DNA of 64,000 bases from Akanthomyces muscarius (Eukaryota > Ascomycota > Sordariomycetes > Hypocreales > Cordycipitaceae). The translations under genes and the position numbers were made by a program. Below are positions 1 to 10,700 of this stretch, in pieces. The DNA lies in contig NC_079241.1 of the NCBI RefSeq assembly GCF_028009165.1, positions 6,138,001 to 6,202,000 of the forward strand. The letters are read 5' to 3'. Below the pieces are notes generated by a model. It worked only from the letters and a program-made list of their open reading frames with translations. It did not search any database and was not told the DNA's origin. The number at the start of each line of letters is the position of its first letter. Positions within the stretch are counted from its first letter, which is position 1.

Positions 1-335
1 GTCTTTCGCCGTCTGTAAAAAAATTTAAGAAGAAAGAGCGCATAGAGCATGAGAGCGTACGATACCCTGCTTGGTGGTTGTTGTTTTGACCATGGAATAA
101 AACGGCAAAAAGACACTGTATCAATAGAGAATAGCCATTCCCCAGAAATAGAAATAAAGCATTTCTCAGAAATTATTGACCATCGCGTGCCTCTGACCGT
201 TGGCTGGGTGGTGTCATTGCTTGGGTGGTGGGGATCGACTAACACTAAACACTCTACGCGTGCTTGCAGCCCCGCGACGCGTCTTCCAGATTCACACTTG
301 CATCCAACACCACATCGGAAAAATACCCCTCCAAA
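1..335. other. 5' flank of the thymidylate synthase gene
   Basis: No gene is supported here. A 96-codon open frame from 49 has no recognisable family and runs into the synthase start region, so I treat it as chance. The stretch should hold the promoter and 5' UTR of the downstream gene; I see no distinct motif. Confidence 0.5.
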
Positions 336-1336
336 ATGACACAGCTAAAAGCGCATGAGGAGCACCAATACCTCGATCTCGTCCGCGAGATTCTAGAAGA
401 TGGAGAACATAGACCAGACCGGTAAACACCCAACAACCTATCCTAAGCACCGGCGCGCGGCCACGAGCTAACCGAGACCTCCCCCGTCCTAGCACCGGCA
501 CCGGCACCGTCTCAATATTCGCCCCTCGACCGCTCAAGTTCTCCCTCAACAAGGACGGCGTGCCCATCCTCCCGCTCCTGACCACGAAGCGCGTGTTCCT
601 GCGCGCCGTCGTCGCCGAGCTCCTGTGGTTCGTCGCCGGCAGCACCTCGTCGCTGCCGCTCAGCGCCGCGGGCGTCAAGATCTGGGACGGCAACGGCTCG
701 CGCGAGTACCTCGACAGCGTGGGGCTCGCGCACCGCGCCGTCGGCGACCTCGGCCCCGTGTACGGCTTCCAGTGGCGGCACTTTGGCGCCGAGTACGTCG
801 ACGCGACGACCGACTACACCGGGCAGGGCGTGGACCAGCTCGCGGACGTCATCGACAAGCTCAAGAACAAGCCGCACGACCGGCGCATCGTCCTGTCGGC
901 GTGGAACCCAAAGGACCTGAAGCTGATGGCGCTGCCGCCGTGCCACATGTTTGCGCAGTTTTACGTGTCGTATCCGGGCGGCGGTGACGGGGACCGCGCG
1001 AAGAAGGGCCACTTGCACTGCCAGCTGTACCAGCGCAGCTGCGACATGGGGCTCGGGGTGCCGTTCAATATCGCGAGCTACGCGCTGCTGACGCACATGC
1101 TCGCGCACGTGTGCGACCTGGTGCCGGGGTCGTTTACGCAGGTCATGGGCGACGCGCATGTGTATAAAGACCATGTGGAGGCGTTGCGGGTGCAGCTGGA
1201 GCGCGAGCCGAGAGAGTTTCCGACGCTGGAGATTGCGAGGGAGCAGGGCGGGAGTATTGATGGCTGGAAGGCGGAGGACTTTGTGGTCAAGGGGTATGAT
1301 CCGCACAAGACAATTGCGATGAAGATGTCGGTCTAG
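336..1336 (+). CDS. Thymidylate synthase (two exons)
   Basis: Converts dUMP to dTMP using methylenetetrahydrofolate, the last step of de novo thymidylate synthesis. Exons 336-421 and 493-1336 join across a 71-base intron (GTAAAC..CTAG) inside an Arg codon, giving 309 aa, the usual family length. The start in CCAAAATG at 336 is preferred because it gives the conserved N-terminal helix ([14 protein letters not shown]). The active-site loop PPCHMFAQF places the nucleophilic Cys near residue 179; the dUMP-binding stretches [12 protein letters not shown] and GDAHVYKDH follow, and the protein ends MKMSV, close to the conserved C-terminus that closes over the substrate. It is convergent with the next gene. 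A long antisense open frame over the same DNA is only a shadow of GC-rich codon use. Confidence 0.96.
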
Positions 1337-1787
1337 GGACTGAGACGAATGGGATTTCTATCGGAAGAAGAGACGCGGGATGTGTATTACTATATTGGCA
1401 TTTATGGCACCCCATCAACTGGAGGTGTACCGGGTGAATGGATCACCCAATGAAAGCAACTGGCTACTTACATCCCTCGTCCATTGTCGTGAAGCCGTAC
1501 CAAAGTGAGCTGTACCGCCGAAATGGCCTGCTCTTGGTCTCTTGCTGCCACGCAGCAGGTATTGGAGGACTTTCTGTGATGGACTGAACCGTCTCAGTAG
1601 ACTGCCCGCTCAAGCCAGGGTGCCTTCACTTGACACAGATATAACATGCACCATTTTACATTGAGTTGCCGGACGAGTTTAGTTAAGGCAAGATGTCATT
1701 AATTGGCCATGCATGAGAACATATGTGTATCCAACGCCTAAAGACCACATGTACAGCAAACACAACTCCCCCATCTCGCCGCACTTG
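1337..1787. other. Convergent 3' intergenic region
   Basis: Lies between the stop codons of the synthase and the membrane-protein gene. No coding signal or RNA gene is visible; it should contain both 3' UTRs. Confidence 0.6.
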
Positions 1788-2654
1788 TCAACGATGACCG
1801 AACCCAGAACTCCTCATCGGCGGCGACGTGTCCTCGTGCAGCTCAAAGACAGCCGTCGTGGCGCTTCCCGGGAGCTCCGTCGGCGCTGGGCTGTGTTTCG
1901 CCGCAGCCGAGTACTCTGGCGGTATAGACTGCCGACCGCCGCCCCGATGCAGTGATGCATACGACAAGTGCTTCGAGTACGCAGCCGAGCGATCATCAAA
2001 CGTCCACGCCGAGGCCGCCGCAGACGTCTGGCACTGACCTTCCGGTGCACCTCCCGGCAGCGCATAGTCGTGCCTCGCCGCCGCGGCAGCGCGTCTTCTC
2101 CGCACGAGCCAGAAGATCAAAATCGCAATCATCGAGACGACAGCGGCCGTGCCGATGGCTAGTCCTGCCACGGCGGCGGGCTGCATGCCTTGATGCTCGC
2201 CATTCGACGGCACCGGCGTGGACGACGGCGACGCTGTGGATGTTGCTGTAGCTGAGCTCGACGACGACGGAGGCGCGGCAGAGGTCGAGACGGACGGCCC
2301 GAGAAACACATTGGCGTCTTCAATGTCGCTGCTCAGCTTCGCGGGCCGCAGGTCGGCCTGCGCGCAGCCCTTTTCGCAGGCGCTGACGGCGCAGCAGCCC
2401 ATAAACGGCGGCTCGGTGTACGCGCAGACATACCAGAGCGCGCTTCTGTCCTTTGCCGCGCACTGTTGCTTGGGTATGCTGCTGTACGCGGTCGGGTTGA
2501 ACGTCGCTGCGCGCAGGCTGTCGTCGGGGCAGAGGCCGTCGCTGTTGGTCGCTGGGTCGACGGTGCAGCAGCCGAGAAAGGCGGCCGTGGTGTTGCCGCT
2601 GTAAAAGTGGCTATATCCGGGGCATTTGATGCCAAATGAAGATGAGACTGGCAT
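1788..2654 (-). CDS. Cys-rich single-pass membrane protein, unknown function
   Basis: A single-exon 288-aa protein that I do not assign to a named family. The first ~105 residues are Cys-rich and carry two similar blocks, each with a GCC motif (AFLGCC near residue 28 and PFMGCC near 85), suggesting an internal duplication. A Ser/Thr/Pro-rich linker (about 120-155) resembles an O-glycosylated stalk. One transmembrane helix (about 160-184) is followed by RRRR and a Ser/Pro-rich tail of ~100 residues that would be cytosolic by the positive-inside rule. There is no cleavable signal peptide, so the helix probably acts as a reverse signal-anchor. The architecture resembles fungal surface sensors, but the known WSC Cys pattern is not evident. 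Sensor function is only an inference. Confidence 0.75.
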   Translation of the reverse strand: MPVSSSFGIKCPGYSHFYSGNTTAAFLGCCTVDPATNSDGLCPDDSLRAATFNPTAYSSIPKQQCAAKDRSALWYVCAYTEPPFMGCCAVSACEKGCAQADLRPAKLSSDIEDANVFLGPSVSTSAAPPSSSSSATATSTASPSSTPVPSNGEHQGMQPAAVAGLAIGTAAVVSMIAILIFWLVRRRRAAAAARHDYALPGGAPEGQCQTSAAASAWTFDDRSAAYSKHLSYASLHRGGGRQSIPPEYSAAAKHSPAPTELPGSATTAVFELHEDTSPPMRSSGFGHR

Positions 2655-3575
2655 GTTTTTTAATTTTTTTTAATTCGAAGCGATGATGGGGGCTTTTGGT
2701 AAAGTCGTTTGTGTGTGCAGCTGCTCACACTATTTGTGCGAGTACGATTGAGTTGCGACGAACGCCTATAACACAGTCTTGAATAAGCCCAAGGGAAAGG
2801 AGAGAGCAAGATCCGGTAGAATTCTCGTCTCACCCACCCACCCGCATACACACAAAGCTACAATTAGAATGTCGGGCGGTGGCTTTTCATGTTACACACA
2901 GCCCGTGCTTTGCTGGTACATGGACCAAGGTCTTCTGCACTGGGCGGAATGGCAAGCCGACAGATGTCGGCAAGCATTTTGCTTACTAACTTAGTACTGC
3001 CCTGTAGGGTGCTGCAGGGCTTCATGGACAGCGACGCTTGAGACAGCGGGATCTGACCGGCTGCATGCAGGCTGAATGCAGACCCTCGTATAAATTTTCA
3101 GCAGCGTATTGCGGATGCGAGCAAGAACGGTCATTGAGGCCGCAGCCTTGTCTAAGGACAGACGGGGAGACAAGGCCATCACTGCCGTCAAGCCAACAAT
3201 TGCCCGAAAGGCTGGGTGAGACGGCTTGTGCTCAAGTTACAGCTGAGCACAGGGGGGGGGGGGGGGGGGGGCACAGGCAAGGATGACTTTGTGCGATGGC
3301 AATATATTGACAGCAGGCGAGTGCCACGATTGCGTTGATCGATCGTCCTGGAGCAAGCTCAGCCATCTTCTAGGTAGAAAGAAATGGTCAATCGATTTCA
3401 CCAAAGAATAGAAAACGTCTCCGTTTGCATAGGACTTTGACCCCGACGAATCGCATTTTTCCTTTTTACATCCGTACTCAGACGACTGACCACGGGCTGA
3501 GCACGCATCTGCAGCCTCCGCCCCAGCATGTCTCGAAGCCGTTTCCCAAAATACACATGCACGTACAAGACGTAA
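2655..3575. other. Intergenic region with a G20 tract
   Basis: Contains the promoter of the membrane-protein gene (reading leftwards) and the 3' flank of the MFS gene. No gene is supported. The only conspicuous item is the uninterrupted G run at 3252-3271. Confidence 0.5.
3252..3271. repeat. G20 mononucleotide tract
   Basis: Twenty consecutive G on the + strand, flanked by CACA on the left and CACAGG on the right. Such runs are length-unstable and error-prone in sequencing, so the exact count is uncertain. Confidence 0.9.
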
Positions 3576-5246
3576 TCATGCACTCGTCTCGTAGCGACTG
3601 CGTTTGCGGATCCGCTCGCCATAGATCCAGAAGCACCACGGGATCGGCGCCATGGCCAGCGTCACGCAGCCCAGCAGCGTCGTCGCCCACCCGACGCCCA
3701 GCGCCTCGTACATCTGCAGCGCAAACAGCGGAAACGCCGCCGACAGCACGTAGCGGCTCATCATCATGGCGCCCGACGCCGACGCCCCGTACAGCGGCCC
3801 GTACGAGTCCAGCATGAACAGGCTCGCGCTGCTGTAGACGAGAATGGACGCGAGCATGACGCAGCCCTGCAGCGCGACCGGTACCATCCAGTGCGCGCGC
3901 CGCTCCGCCGTCCACGCGCTCGCAAAGAGGCACGCCGGGAGCAGGAAGCTGCCGGCCAGCGCGCCGACGAGACGATGCTCCGACGGCAGCAGCAGCGCTT
4001 CTTCGTCTTGATGCTCGGCCTGCCAGCGCCGCAGCCGCGGCTGGTAGTACCACACGTCGATGCCCACGAGGGGCACCGCCGCGGCCAGCGTGCCGACAAT
4101 GAGCCCCAGGAACACGAGCGATGCCCGCGGCTCCTCGAAGCCGTAGTAGTGGTGGATGATCCACGGCACCGCCACGACAAAGGTGTACAGCAGCGCGAAG
4201 AGGAAGCCGCAGTACACGCTCACAAGCGCGACAATCGGCTCCGTGAATAGCATGTGCAGCGGCCTCTGCACCAGCGTCGTCGCAAAGTACCGAAACGCGC
4301 GCCCGGGGGACGTGCGCTGCGACGCCGAGTCCTGCAGGCCGAGCCGCACCGCCCGCCGCCTCAGTATAATCTTCTTATACGTCTCGCGCGTGCACAGCAG
4401 CACGGGCAGATAAAACACGGCCGCGAGGATGAGCGCCGCCCACTGCGTCCAGCGCCACCCTCCGCGCGTATGCACCAGGAAGCCCCCGATCAGCGGGCCG
4501 AGCGAGGCGCCAAACGACGGCACCGTGTAGTATATCCCCAGCACCACGCCGCGGTACCGCGTCGGCGTAAAGTCCAGCATCGTCGCCGGCGCATTGTTGA
4601 TCAGCGGCGCCGCAAAGACGCCCGCGAAGAAGCGGCAGGCAATCAGCCCGCCCGCCGAGGCGCTCAGCGCGGCGCCGAGCACGAGCAGCATGAAGACGGG
4701 CGCCGTGCCGAGCACCACCGCGCGCCGGCCGTATGTCTCGGACAGCGGCGCGCCAACGAGCGGCCCGCACGCGAGGCCTAGGTTGTACAGCGACAGCGGC
4801 AGCACTGCGACCTGCCGCGAGGTGTGCAGCGCCGAGGCGACGGCGTCCTGCGCGGGCGCGTACATGGCGCCGACGACGGTGGCGACCATGGCCAGGAGCG
4901 TGAGGGCCGCGGCCGAGCACACGCGGAAGGCGAGGGGGAAGTTGCGTGGGTTGTCGGGATCGGACGGGCCCGTCCAGTCGAAAGCGGCATTCATGGCGGC
5001 CATGCCGCGACGGACCTCCTCGTCGTACTGCGTGGCTTCATTCTCGGGCACCTCTTGAGAGGGTAGTGGACGCTGTGTCATCTTCTCTGCTACAATAGCG
5101 ACAGGAGAAGTGACGGGACACGGAGCGTCTGGTGGTGGTAGCGTGCTGGTGCGCCGTTGCTCGGCCGTGAGCGTCAAGGTCGGGGGGCTGTCCTTCCCGG
5201 AAGATATCTGTGTCATCTCCGGCATGTTGGATCTTTCTGAAGCCAT
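3576..5246 (-). CDS. MFS transporter, DHA1 (drug/polyamine:H+ antiporter) type
   Basis: A 556-aa single-exon major facilitator carrier expected in the plasma membrane. A ~90-residue hydrophilic N-terminus precedes DWTGPSDPDNPRNFP, the pre-TM1 signature common in fungal DHA1 carriers (Tpo/Flu1-like). A motif A variant (PLSETYGRRAVVLG) sits between TM2 and TM3 and about twelve hydrophobic segments follow, with a central cytosolic loop around the IILRRRAVRL stretch. I chose the start at 5246 (MASERSNMPEM). An upstream in-frame Met at 5363 would add residues encoded by a T-rich tract and pentanucleotide repeat that look like 5' UTR. The substrate cannot be read from sequence; polyamines, azoles or secondary metabolites are usual for the family. 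Confidence 0.88.
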   Translation of the reverse strand: MASERSNMPEMTQISSGKDSPPTLTLTAEQRRTSTLPPPDAPCPVTSPVAIVAEKMTQRPLPSQEVPENEATQYDEEVRRGMAAMNAAFDWTGPSDPDNPRNFPLAFRVCSAAALTLLAMVATVVGAMYAPAQDAVASALHTSRQVAVLPLSLYNLGLACGPLVGAPLSETYGRRAVVLGTAPVFMLLVLGAALSASAGGLIACRFFAGVFAAPLINNAPATMLDFTPTRYRGVVLGIYYTVPSFGASLGPLIGGFLVHTRGGWRWTQWAALILAAVFYLPVLLCTRETYKKIILRRRAVRLGLQDSASQRTSPGRAFRYFATTLVQRPLHMLFTEPIVALVSVYCGFLFALLYTFVVAVPWIIHHYYGFEEPRASLVFLGLIVGTLAAAVPLVGIDVWYYQPRLRRWQAEHQDEEALLLPSEHRLVGALAGSFLLPACLFASAWTAERRAHWMVPVALQGCVMLASILVYSSASLFMLDSYGPLYGASASGAMMMSRYVLSAAFPLFALQMYEALGVGWATTLLGCVTLAMAPIPWCFWIYGERIRKRSRYETSA

Positions 5247-5833
5247 CTCGACTCTGCCCAGTTGCTGTGCAATGCAATGCAATGCAATGCAAAAAAAAAG
5301 AAAGAAGAAAAAAAAAGCCACGCCGAGGAAGGCAGGTCGCGGTGTGTGCGGTGAGAGAGACAATACGGCTAATAAACTGTTGGCCCGCCTCTTGCGCCAA
5401 CTCTTATGCTCTCAGTCTTGCAATTGATGAGTGTCTCTGAAGGTGATTACTTTGCTCTCGGCTAGATGACATCGTAGCAAGAGGTTGGCCGACGATCGTA
5501 GCGGAGAAGGAAGGCGAAGAGCATTGCTGGCAACTGGAAAAGCGACAAAATCAAGACGCCGAATGAAAATGAGCATGATGGCGCTGGCAATTGGCCATGA
5601 CGGGCGCCTAGTGCCATGTTAGTGCTCTCCGGGGTGGGGTTACGCGCTGCTCCGCTCCGGACTCGGTCGATAATGTCCCTGCAGGTTGTCACTTGAAGCA
5701 TAGAAAATTGAAGAAACCAAGTAAAACTCAAATGGGTATGATCATTTAGCAATAGCTGCATATACGTAAATATAGATACATCAACATCATCCTCCATAAC
5801 ACCAAAACCCGTTTAATTCCATTATGTGTATTT
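5247..5833. other. Intergenic region, MFS promoter and PTR2 3' flank
   Basis: Holds the leftward promoter and 5' UTR of the MFS gene, with the (AATGC)4 repeat and A-rich tract at 5271-5318, and the 3' flank of the peptide transporter. No further gene is supported. Confidence 0.5.
5271..5290. repeat. (AATGC)4 microsatellite in the MFS 5' UTR
   Basis: Four perfect AATGC units followed by a run of A broken by G. In the sense of the MFS gene this is a poly-T tract then (GCATT)4, ending about 25 bases before the start codon. Confidence 0.85.
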
Positions 5834-7758
5834 TTAATTGTTGTGCTCCAGATCGGCAGCCTTGCCGACGCCGGGCTGGTTTTGGCCAACGTATTCCGAC
5901 TTCTTGAGCATGTTCCACTCATCTTCCTCGGAATCGAGGTGGCGGAAGCAGAACCAGAAAGCAATACCTCCAACAAGGGCGATGACAGAGATGGAAGTGT
6001 AGTTCCAGACAAGAAGAGGGTCCGTGGACAGGGGCGTGAAGGCCTGGCCAATGGCAGCGGAGACAGCGCTCATAAAGAGGTTGACACTCATGACCAGCGA
6101 CTTCATGTTCTCGGGAGCTTTAGAGAAGGCGTACTCATACGAAGTAACATTGGTCAAGAGTTCGGAGATACCGATGAAGATGTAGGGAAGACACTGAGCC
6201 CAGACGTTGATGTTCGCAGGAGCGCAGTTGACCTCCTCTCCTGCGTCGTTGGTGACTGTGCCATTGGCGTGCCATCCACAAGGGCTCTTCTGGTAGATGT
6301 AGTACTGCATGACGGCAGAAGCAACCATGGACAGAGTGGCCATGAAAAAACCAGCAGTCATTCTCTTGATGGGGGTAAAGGGAAGTCCTAGACGGCGGAG
6401 GAGAGGGTAGAGACCATGATCAAATATGGGAATCATGACAACAATAGAGATGGGGTTGAGGTTCTGGATAATGTCGTTGGGCACTCCGTGCAGCATCATG
6501 GTGCTAGCCTGGGTGGTCAAGTTACTGGTCATCTGGTTGTATGCCAGGAAGAAGACAGGCAGGAAGAGGAAGACCTTGCAAGCCATCAGACCACGGCGGA
6601 CCTCGTCAACCCAAGCATCGTCGTAAGTCATCCAAGACGGGCGCTCGCTGATGGCAACTTTGGAGGGGCGGGCGACATCCCAGTTGAAGTTGAAGGAAGA
6701 GGGGGAGCGCTTGCGGACATAGAACCACATCTTGAGGAATTTTTCCAGCAGAGACCCAGTGGGTGGTGTGAGTTTGTAATTCTTCTTCTGTGACCAGAGA
6801 ACGAAGGGGGCGAGAAGGAAGAGACCGGTGGGAATGAGGAAAGCGAGCCAGAAACCAACGTATTTCTCAACGTAGACCATGCCAATCTGGCCAGTAAGGG
6901 AACCAATGTTGATGCAGAGGTAAAAGTAGAGGAAGATACGGGTGTTGGTGATGGCAGGATCGACAATGACAAGTTCGCCCTTGCGTTCTTCAACGCGCAT
7001 GCGTGTGTCTTCATTTTGCTCAGCCAGAAGAGGGGAGACGTTGGCCTTGAAGAAGCCGGTACCGACGCAAAGGCAGAGAAGGCCGATGATGAAGGCGGCG
7101 AAGGAAGAATCAGGGTGAACAATAACACCAGGGGCGGAAGCAGCGACAAGGATGACGTGGGCAATGGTAGAGATACCAATGGCCAGGTGGAGAGTCCAGA
7201 AGCGACCCATGCGAGCATCAGCAATCCAGGCACTGCAAGAGGGGTTATTAGCAGGAATCACAAGGAGATTTTTTTAATAGATAGTACGTACCCAAGAAGA
7301 GGCATGATGTAGGCAAAGAACTGGTTGAACAAGCTCAAACCCTGGGCGGCCTGCGGACCCATCCCGAGGGCACCAGCCTGTGGGTGCTTGTCGCCTGGGA
7401 GAGGAGCGCCGGTGGTAGAGCCGTTGGGAAGCTTGTGGTTGACAAAGTTGGTGTAGAGGACAGCCGATCCGTAGTATGAGAAACGCTCACACAATTCAAC
7501 AAAGGCAATTGTCCACATAGCCCACTTGATCTTGCCGGAGACACGGCGCAGAGTGCGCTGTTGCTCTGGCGTGGGCTTGTCAGGCCAATCGTTGTCATCC
7601 GTGGTGACGCTGTGCTGATCAAAGTCATTTTGACGCTTCTCAGCAGCAAAGTCTTGCTGGTGCTTCTCATCGTCAATCGGGTGGATGCCGTGATGTTCGG
7701 GGTCCACAAGACCGGCGCGCGCAATGGCGTCGTTGTCGAGGTTGACGGTAGTCGTCAT
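5834..7758 (-). CDS. PTR2: PTR2-family proton-coupled peptide transporter (two exons)
   Basis: Imports di- and tripeptides with protons across the plasma membrane (POT/PTR family). Exons 7292-7758 and 5834-7232 join over a 59-base intron (GTACGT..TTGCAG) to give 621 aa, normal for fungal PTR2. The join restores FFAYIMPLLGAWIADARMG, the conserved TM2-TM3 region. ELCERFSYYG in TM1 is the ExxER-type proton-coupling motif of the family, and FYLCINIGSL matches the second PTR2 signature. The N-terminal ~85 residues are charged and probably cytosolic, as in yeast Ptr2 where this part controls turnover. TATA-like sequence lies ~150-170 bases upstream on the minus strand. Control by nitrogen source is known for the family; I see no decisive site here. 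Confidence 0.94.
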
Positions 7759-10700
7759 GGTGAAGTACCCTCAGAGCACAAGAACCGTGTTGCTCAGTGT
7801 GATGGAGGCGCTCGACGTCTGGATTGCAGTAGGTACAAGCTAGGTTGAGGGAAGAGACGGACGAATGAAAATCTCACACAAGGACAAAAACACAGGAGCA
7901 TGGGAATGGGAATCGATGTATAGTTATATATATGCACGAAACGACGGGAAGCCCGCACAGCCATATCCGGTCGGCCAATCCCCGTATTCGAGTGGATGGA
8001 CACTGATAAGGACTCTGGGGAAGCAGGGTCCAGAGCTCGGGGGCAAAACTCTAGACACGGAGCATCCTGGATATGCCAGCTGGTCGAGGTCTGTCGGCCG
8101 GCAGCTGTGCGCAGCTTGTTGCTTGGCAGCTTACCTACACTCCAACAGAGTCAGTCGCCCGAGAGCCAAGACTGAGGCGGCGGAGGGGGCTGCCTATTCG
8201 AGACTGGTGGCACTGGTGGCTCGACAAAAGAACCTCAAGAGAACGACGGGAAGGCCTGAATGGAAGGCAAGGCCTGGAGCTGTGGGGGGCGCCGAGAACT
8301 TGAAGCGGGTCGCATTCAATTTAGCAGATTTGCAAATATGCTTTTGTGGAGGAGGCGATGGTGTGCAGCCTAGTCGTGCTAGCTTGGGTGTGAGGGTGGT
8401 TCGTGGCGTTGTCATGGTTGCCGCTGCACATTCTTTGTTGGTGGCGTGTGGAAATCTTTGATTTTTTTTTCATTCTACTTCCGCTCGTTGTTGTTCTGAG
8501 TATCGGTGTTCTCCGTGTTACTTCTGGATCCGTTTTGATGGAAATAGTCATCTTGGAGATGGTCATTGTTGGTCAGCATCTTGGTGGGTGAAGATGGAGA
8601 GAAGAGAGGAGGGGTGATAGATGCACGCAAGCGGGCAACTGGTCAGGCGAGGCAGGTCGTGCGGGGCGCCGTAGCAAGTATCTAAGACTCTATCTTACTA
8701 ACTTTAGCCCGCGAGATAGCGACGACAGGGGCCTTCTGGGGCCAACCGGGCCACGCTACAGCGCTGCTTCGCTGGAGCTACAGCCTTGGGCCACTGTAAC
8801 GCCGCGGCCGTTGGCTACCCGCAAGTTGGGTAGTTGGGTAGGACTCCAATGTTGCATCCGACACGAGCAAACGGGATCACCGCTCTGCCTTTCTGCGCTA
8901 TAGCAGCATTGTGATAACAGCTGCAGCCGAGGTGACTGGTCTGCTGGCTTCATCCTTCGCATGCTTTCTCCATTTTACTAGACTTAGCCAAGTTGCTCAA
9001 ACTGCCAAACCCTGCATTGAGTTGCGTCGAATGAGGCACGCTGTCGCCATAATGGGCTGGTCACTCACTTCTGGTGAGGGGAAGCTGAATCCTGCAGAGT
9101 AATGTTTAGCTCTCGCTTCCAAAGGGACCCTCTCCAGTCAGGTATCGACTTGAACCCCCCATCCCTTCCTCGTTGGCGTTATTATAAGCTAACAAAATCG
9201 CCAGCATGTTACCTAACTGCCCAGCCTGAATCTGAAGCTCAACACCCTCACGGACAAGCGCTAGTCAAACATACAGCCTGCATTGTAATTCCCCCAGACC
9301 CACGCGAGCAACGCCATCTAGCGAGCGTCTCGTGTCAGGAAACCGTCTCAGTACTGCCTTTTTTTTTTCGGTGGTGGTGGGATTGCCGGCCGCCATCTCG
9401 ACCCGGCGACGACGAGCGCCAAATGGTGCAGTCCAGGCGACGGTGGCACTGGATCCTCGCCTTGCCCGAAGCGGCGAAGCGCCTCGTCTGTTCGATGCTT
9501 GCCAGTGGCACATTTTTATTCCTCCGATAGCCACTTGGCTAACTTGTGGAACAACTAGCAGTATTCTTTTGGGGGCGCGATGAATGTCGATTCTCTTGTC
9601 GGCGCCACTCAGTCGACAGCATCAATAACCAGCGCGCTTTATCAATGCTCTGGATGCATGGATGCCAAATGTCATCATCAACTGTCGTCAAGTCCATATT
9701 CACATGCGCATGGAACATTGATCCTCCAGCAGCCCACACACCGCTCACGAGGCTATGCTTTCTCCTGCGAGTCTCGACACAGCGTTCTCCGTCCACCCCC
9801 ACCCGGCCATTCATTCCGACGGCGGTGTCCTGTGCCACGAATAAGCATACTGCTAGAACCCTTTTTGAACGCTAACCAATGGGGCCAATCTCCTAGTAGT
9901 AAAACCGCGGTATCCACTGAACTACACACTAAACGCCAAGCTTAAAAGCTAAAATACAGGGCTGCGCTGGTGAGATAATTTTTAGCCATGCCTCTCGCCT
10001 TGACCAGTCGAGAGGCAACCGAACCAGGACTGGAGAATACACGTCAACACGCTTCATGAGCACCTGTCAGATTACGCGCCTCAGCCTGCTCTACATCAGA
10101 TTTTCTGCTTGAACGGGTGTTGGCTGCAAAACAAATACTCCGTAATCCATGAATGTCATTGTGTGGGCTGCTGCTCGCACGCCATTATCCCCGCCAGCTA
10201 CGGGGCATATGAGAAGACCAAAAGACAATGATGGGAGCATCGTGAAGTGTACAAGAATTGCCCATGATACCAAGTCTAATCCGCGCCTGGTTCGGCGTCA
10301 TGATCGCGTGTTCGAGGCATTGTAGCCCGACATTTACGTGGCTCTGGTCGCTTATTCATGTTGACAGCGCTGTAGGCACTTAGACACCACTCACCATATT
10401 GACACAAAACGTCCGCAGGAGACTAAAATCGTCCGTTTCTTTCTTTCTTTTTCTTTCTTCTTTCCTGCTTACCTCTATCTCTCTCTCTCCCTTCAGTACT
10501 TTCTCTTCTTGGAGAGGGCCATGGTACGACAATAATTGCTAACCAGACCAACTACAGCCCGGCCAAGACCCAAGACTGATAACCCGTCGCGGCATCTCAT
10601 GGCAGCTTGGCAGGTTTGCCAGTGGCTATTATTCTCCGGCGCCGGTCCAACCAGCGCCTCAGACCGGAATGGCCGTGCTTGGCAAATGTTGTTTCCGCCG

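Noticed and set aside
512..1306. 264-codon antisense frame over thymidylate synthase
   Set aside because: Arg/His/Val-rich composition typical of the reverse of a GC-rich coding frame; the sense strand is unambiguous.
5247..5363. 39-residue N-terminal extension of the MFS protein
   Set aside because: Its poly-Phe and CIALHCIA residues come from a T-rich tract and the GCATT repeat; the conserved-looking start is at 5246.
9880..9940. tRNA-like sequence on the minus strand (TAGTTCAGTGGAT resembles an A box)
   Set aside because: No acceptor stem pairing and no proper T arm (GTTCAAAAAGG is a poor B box). At most a decayed tRNA fragment.
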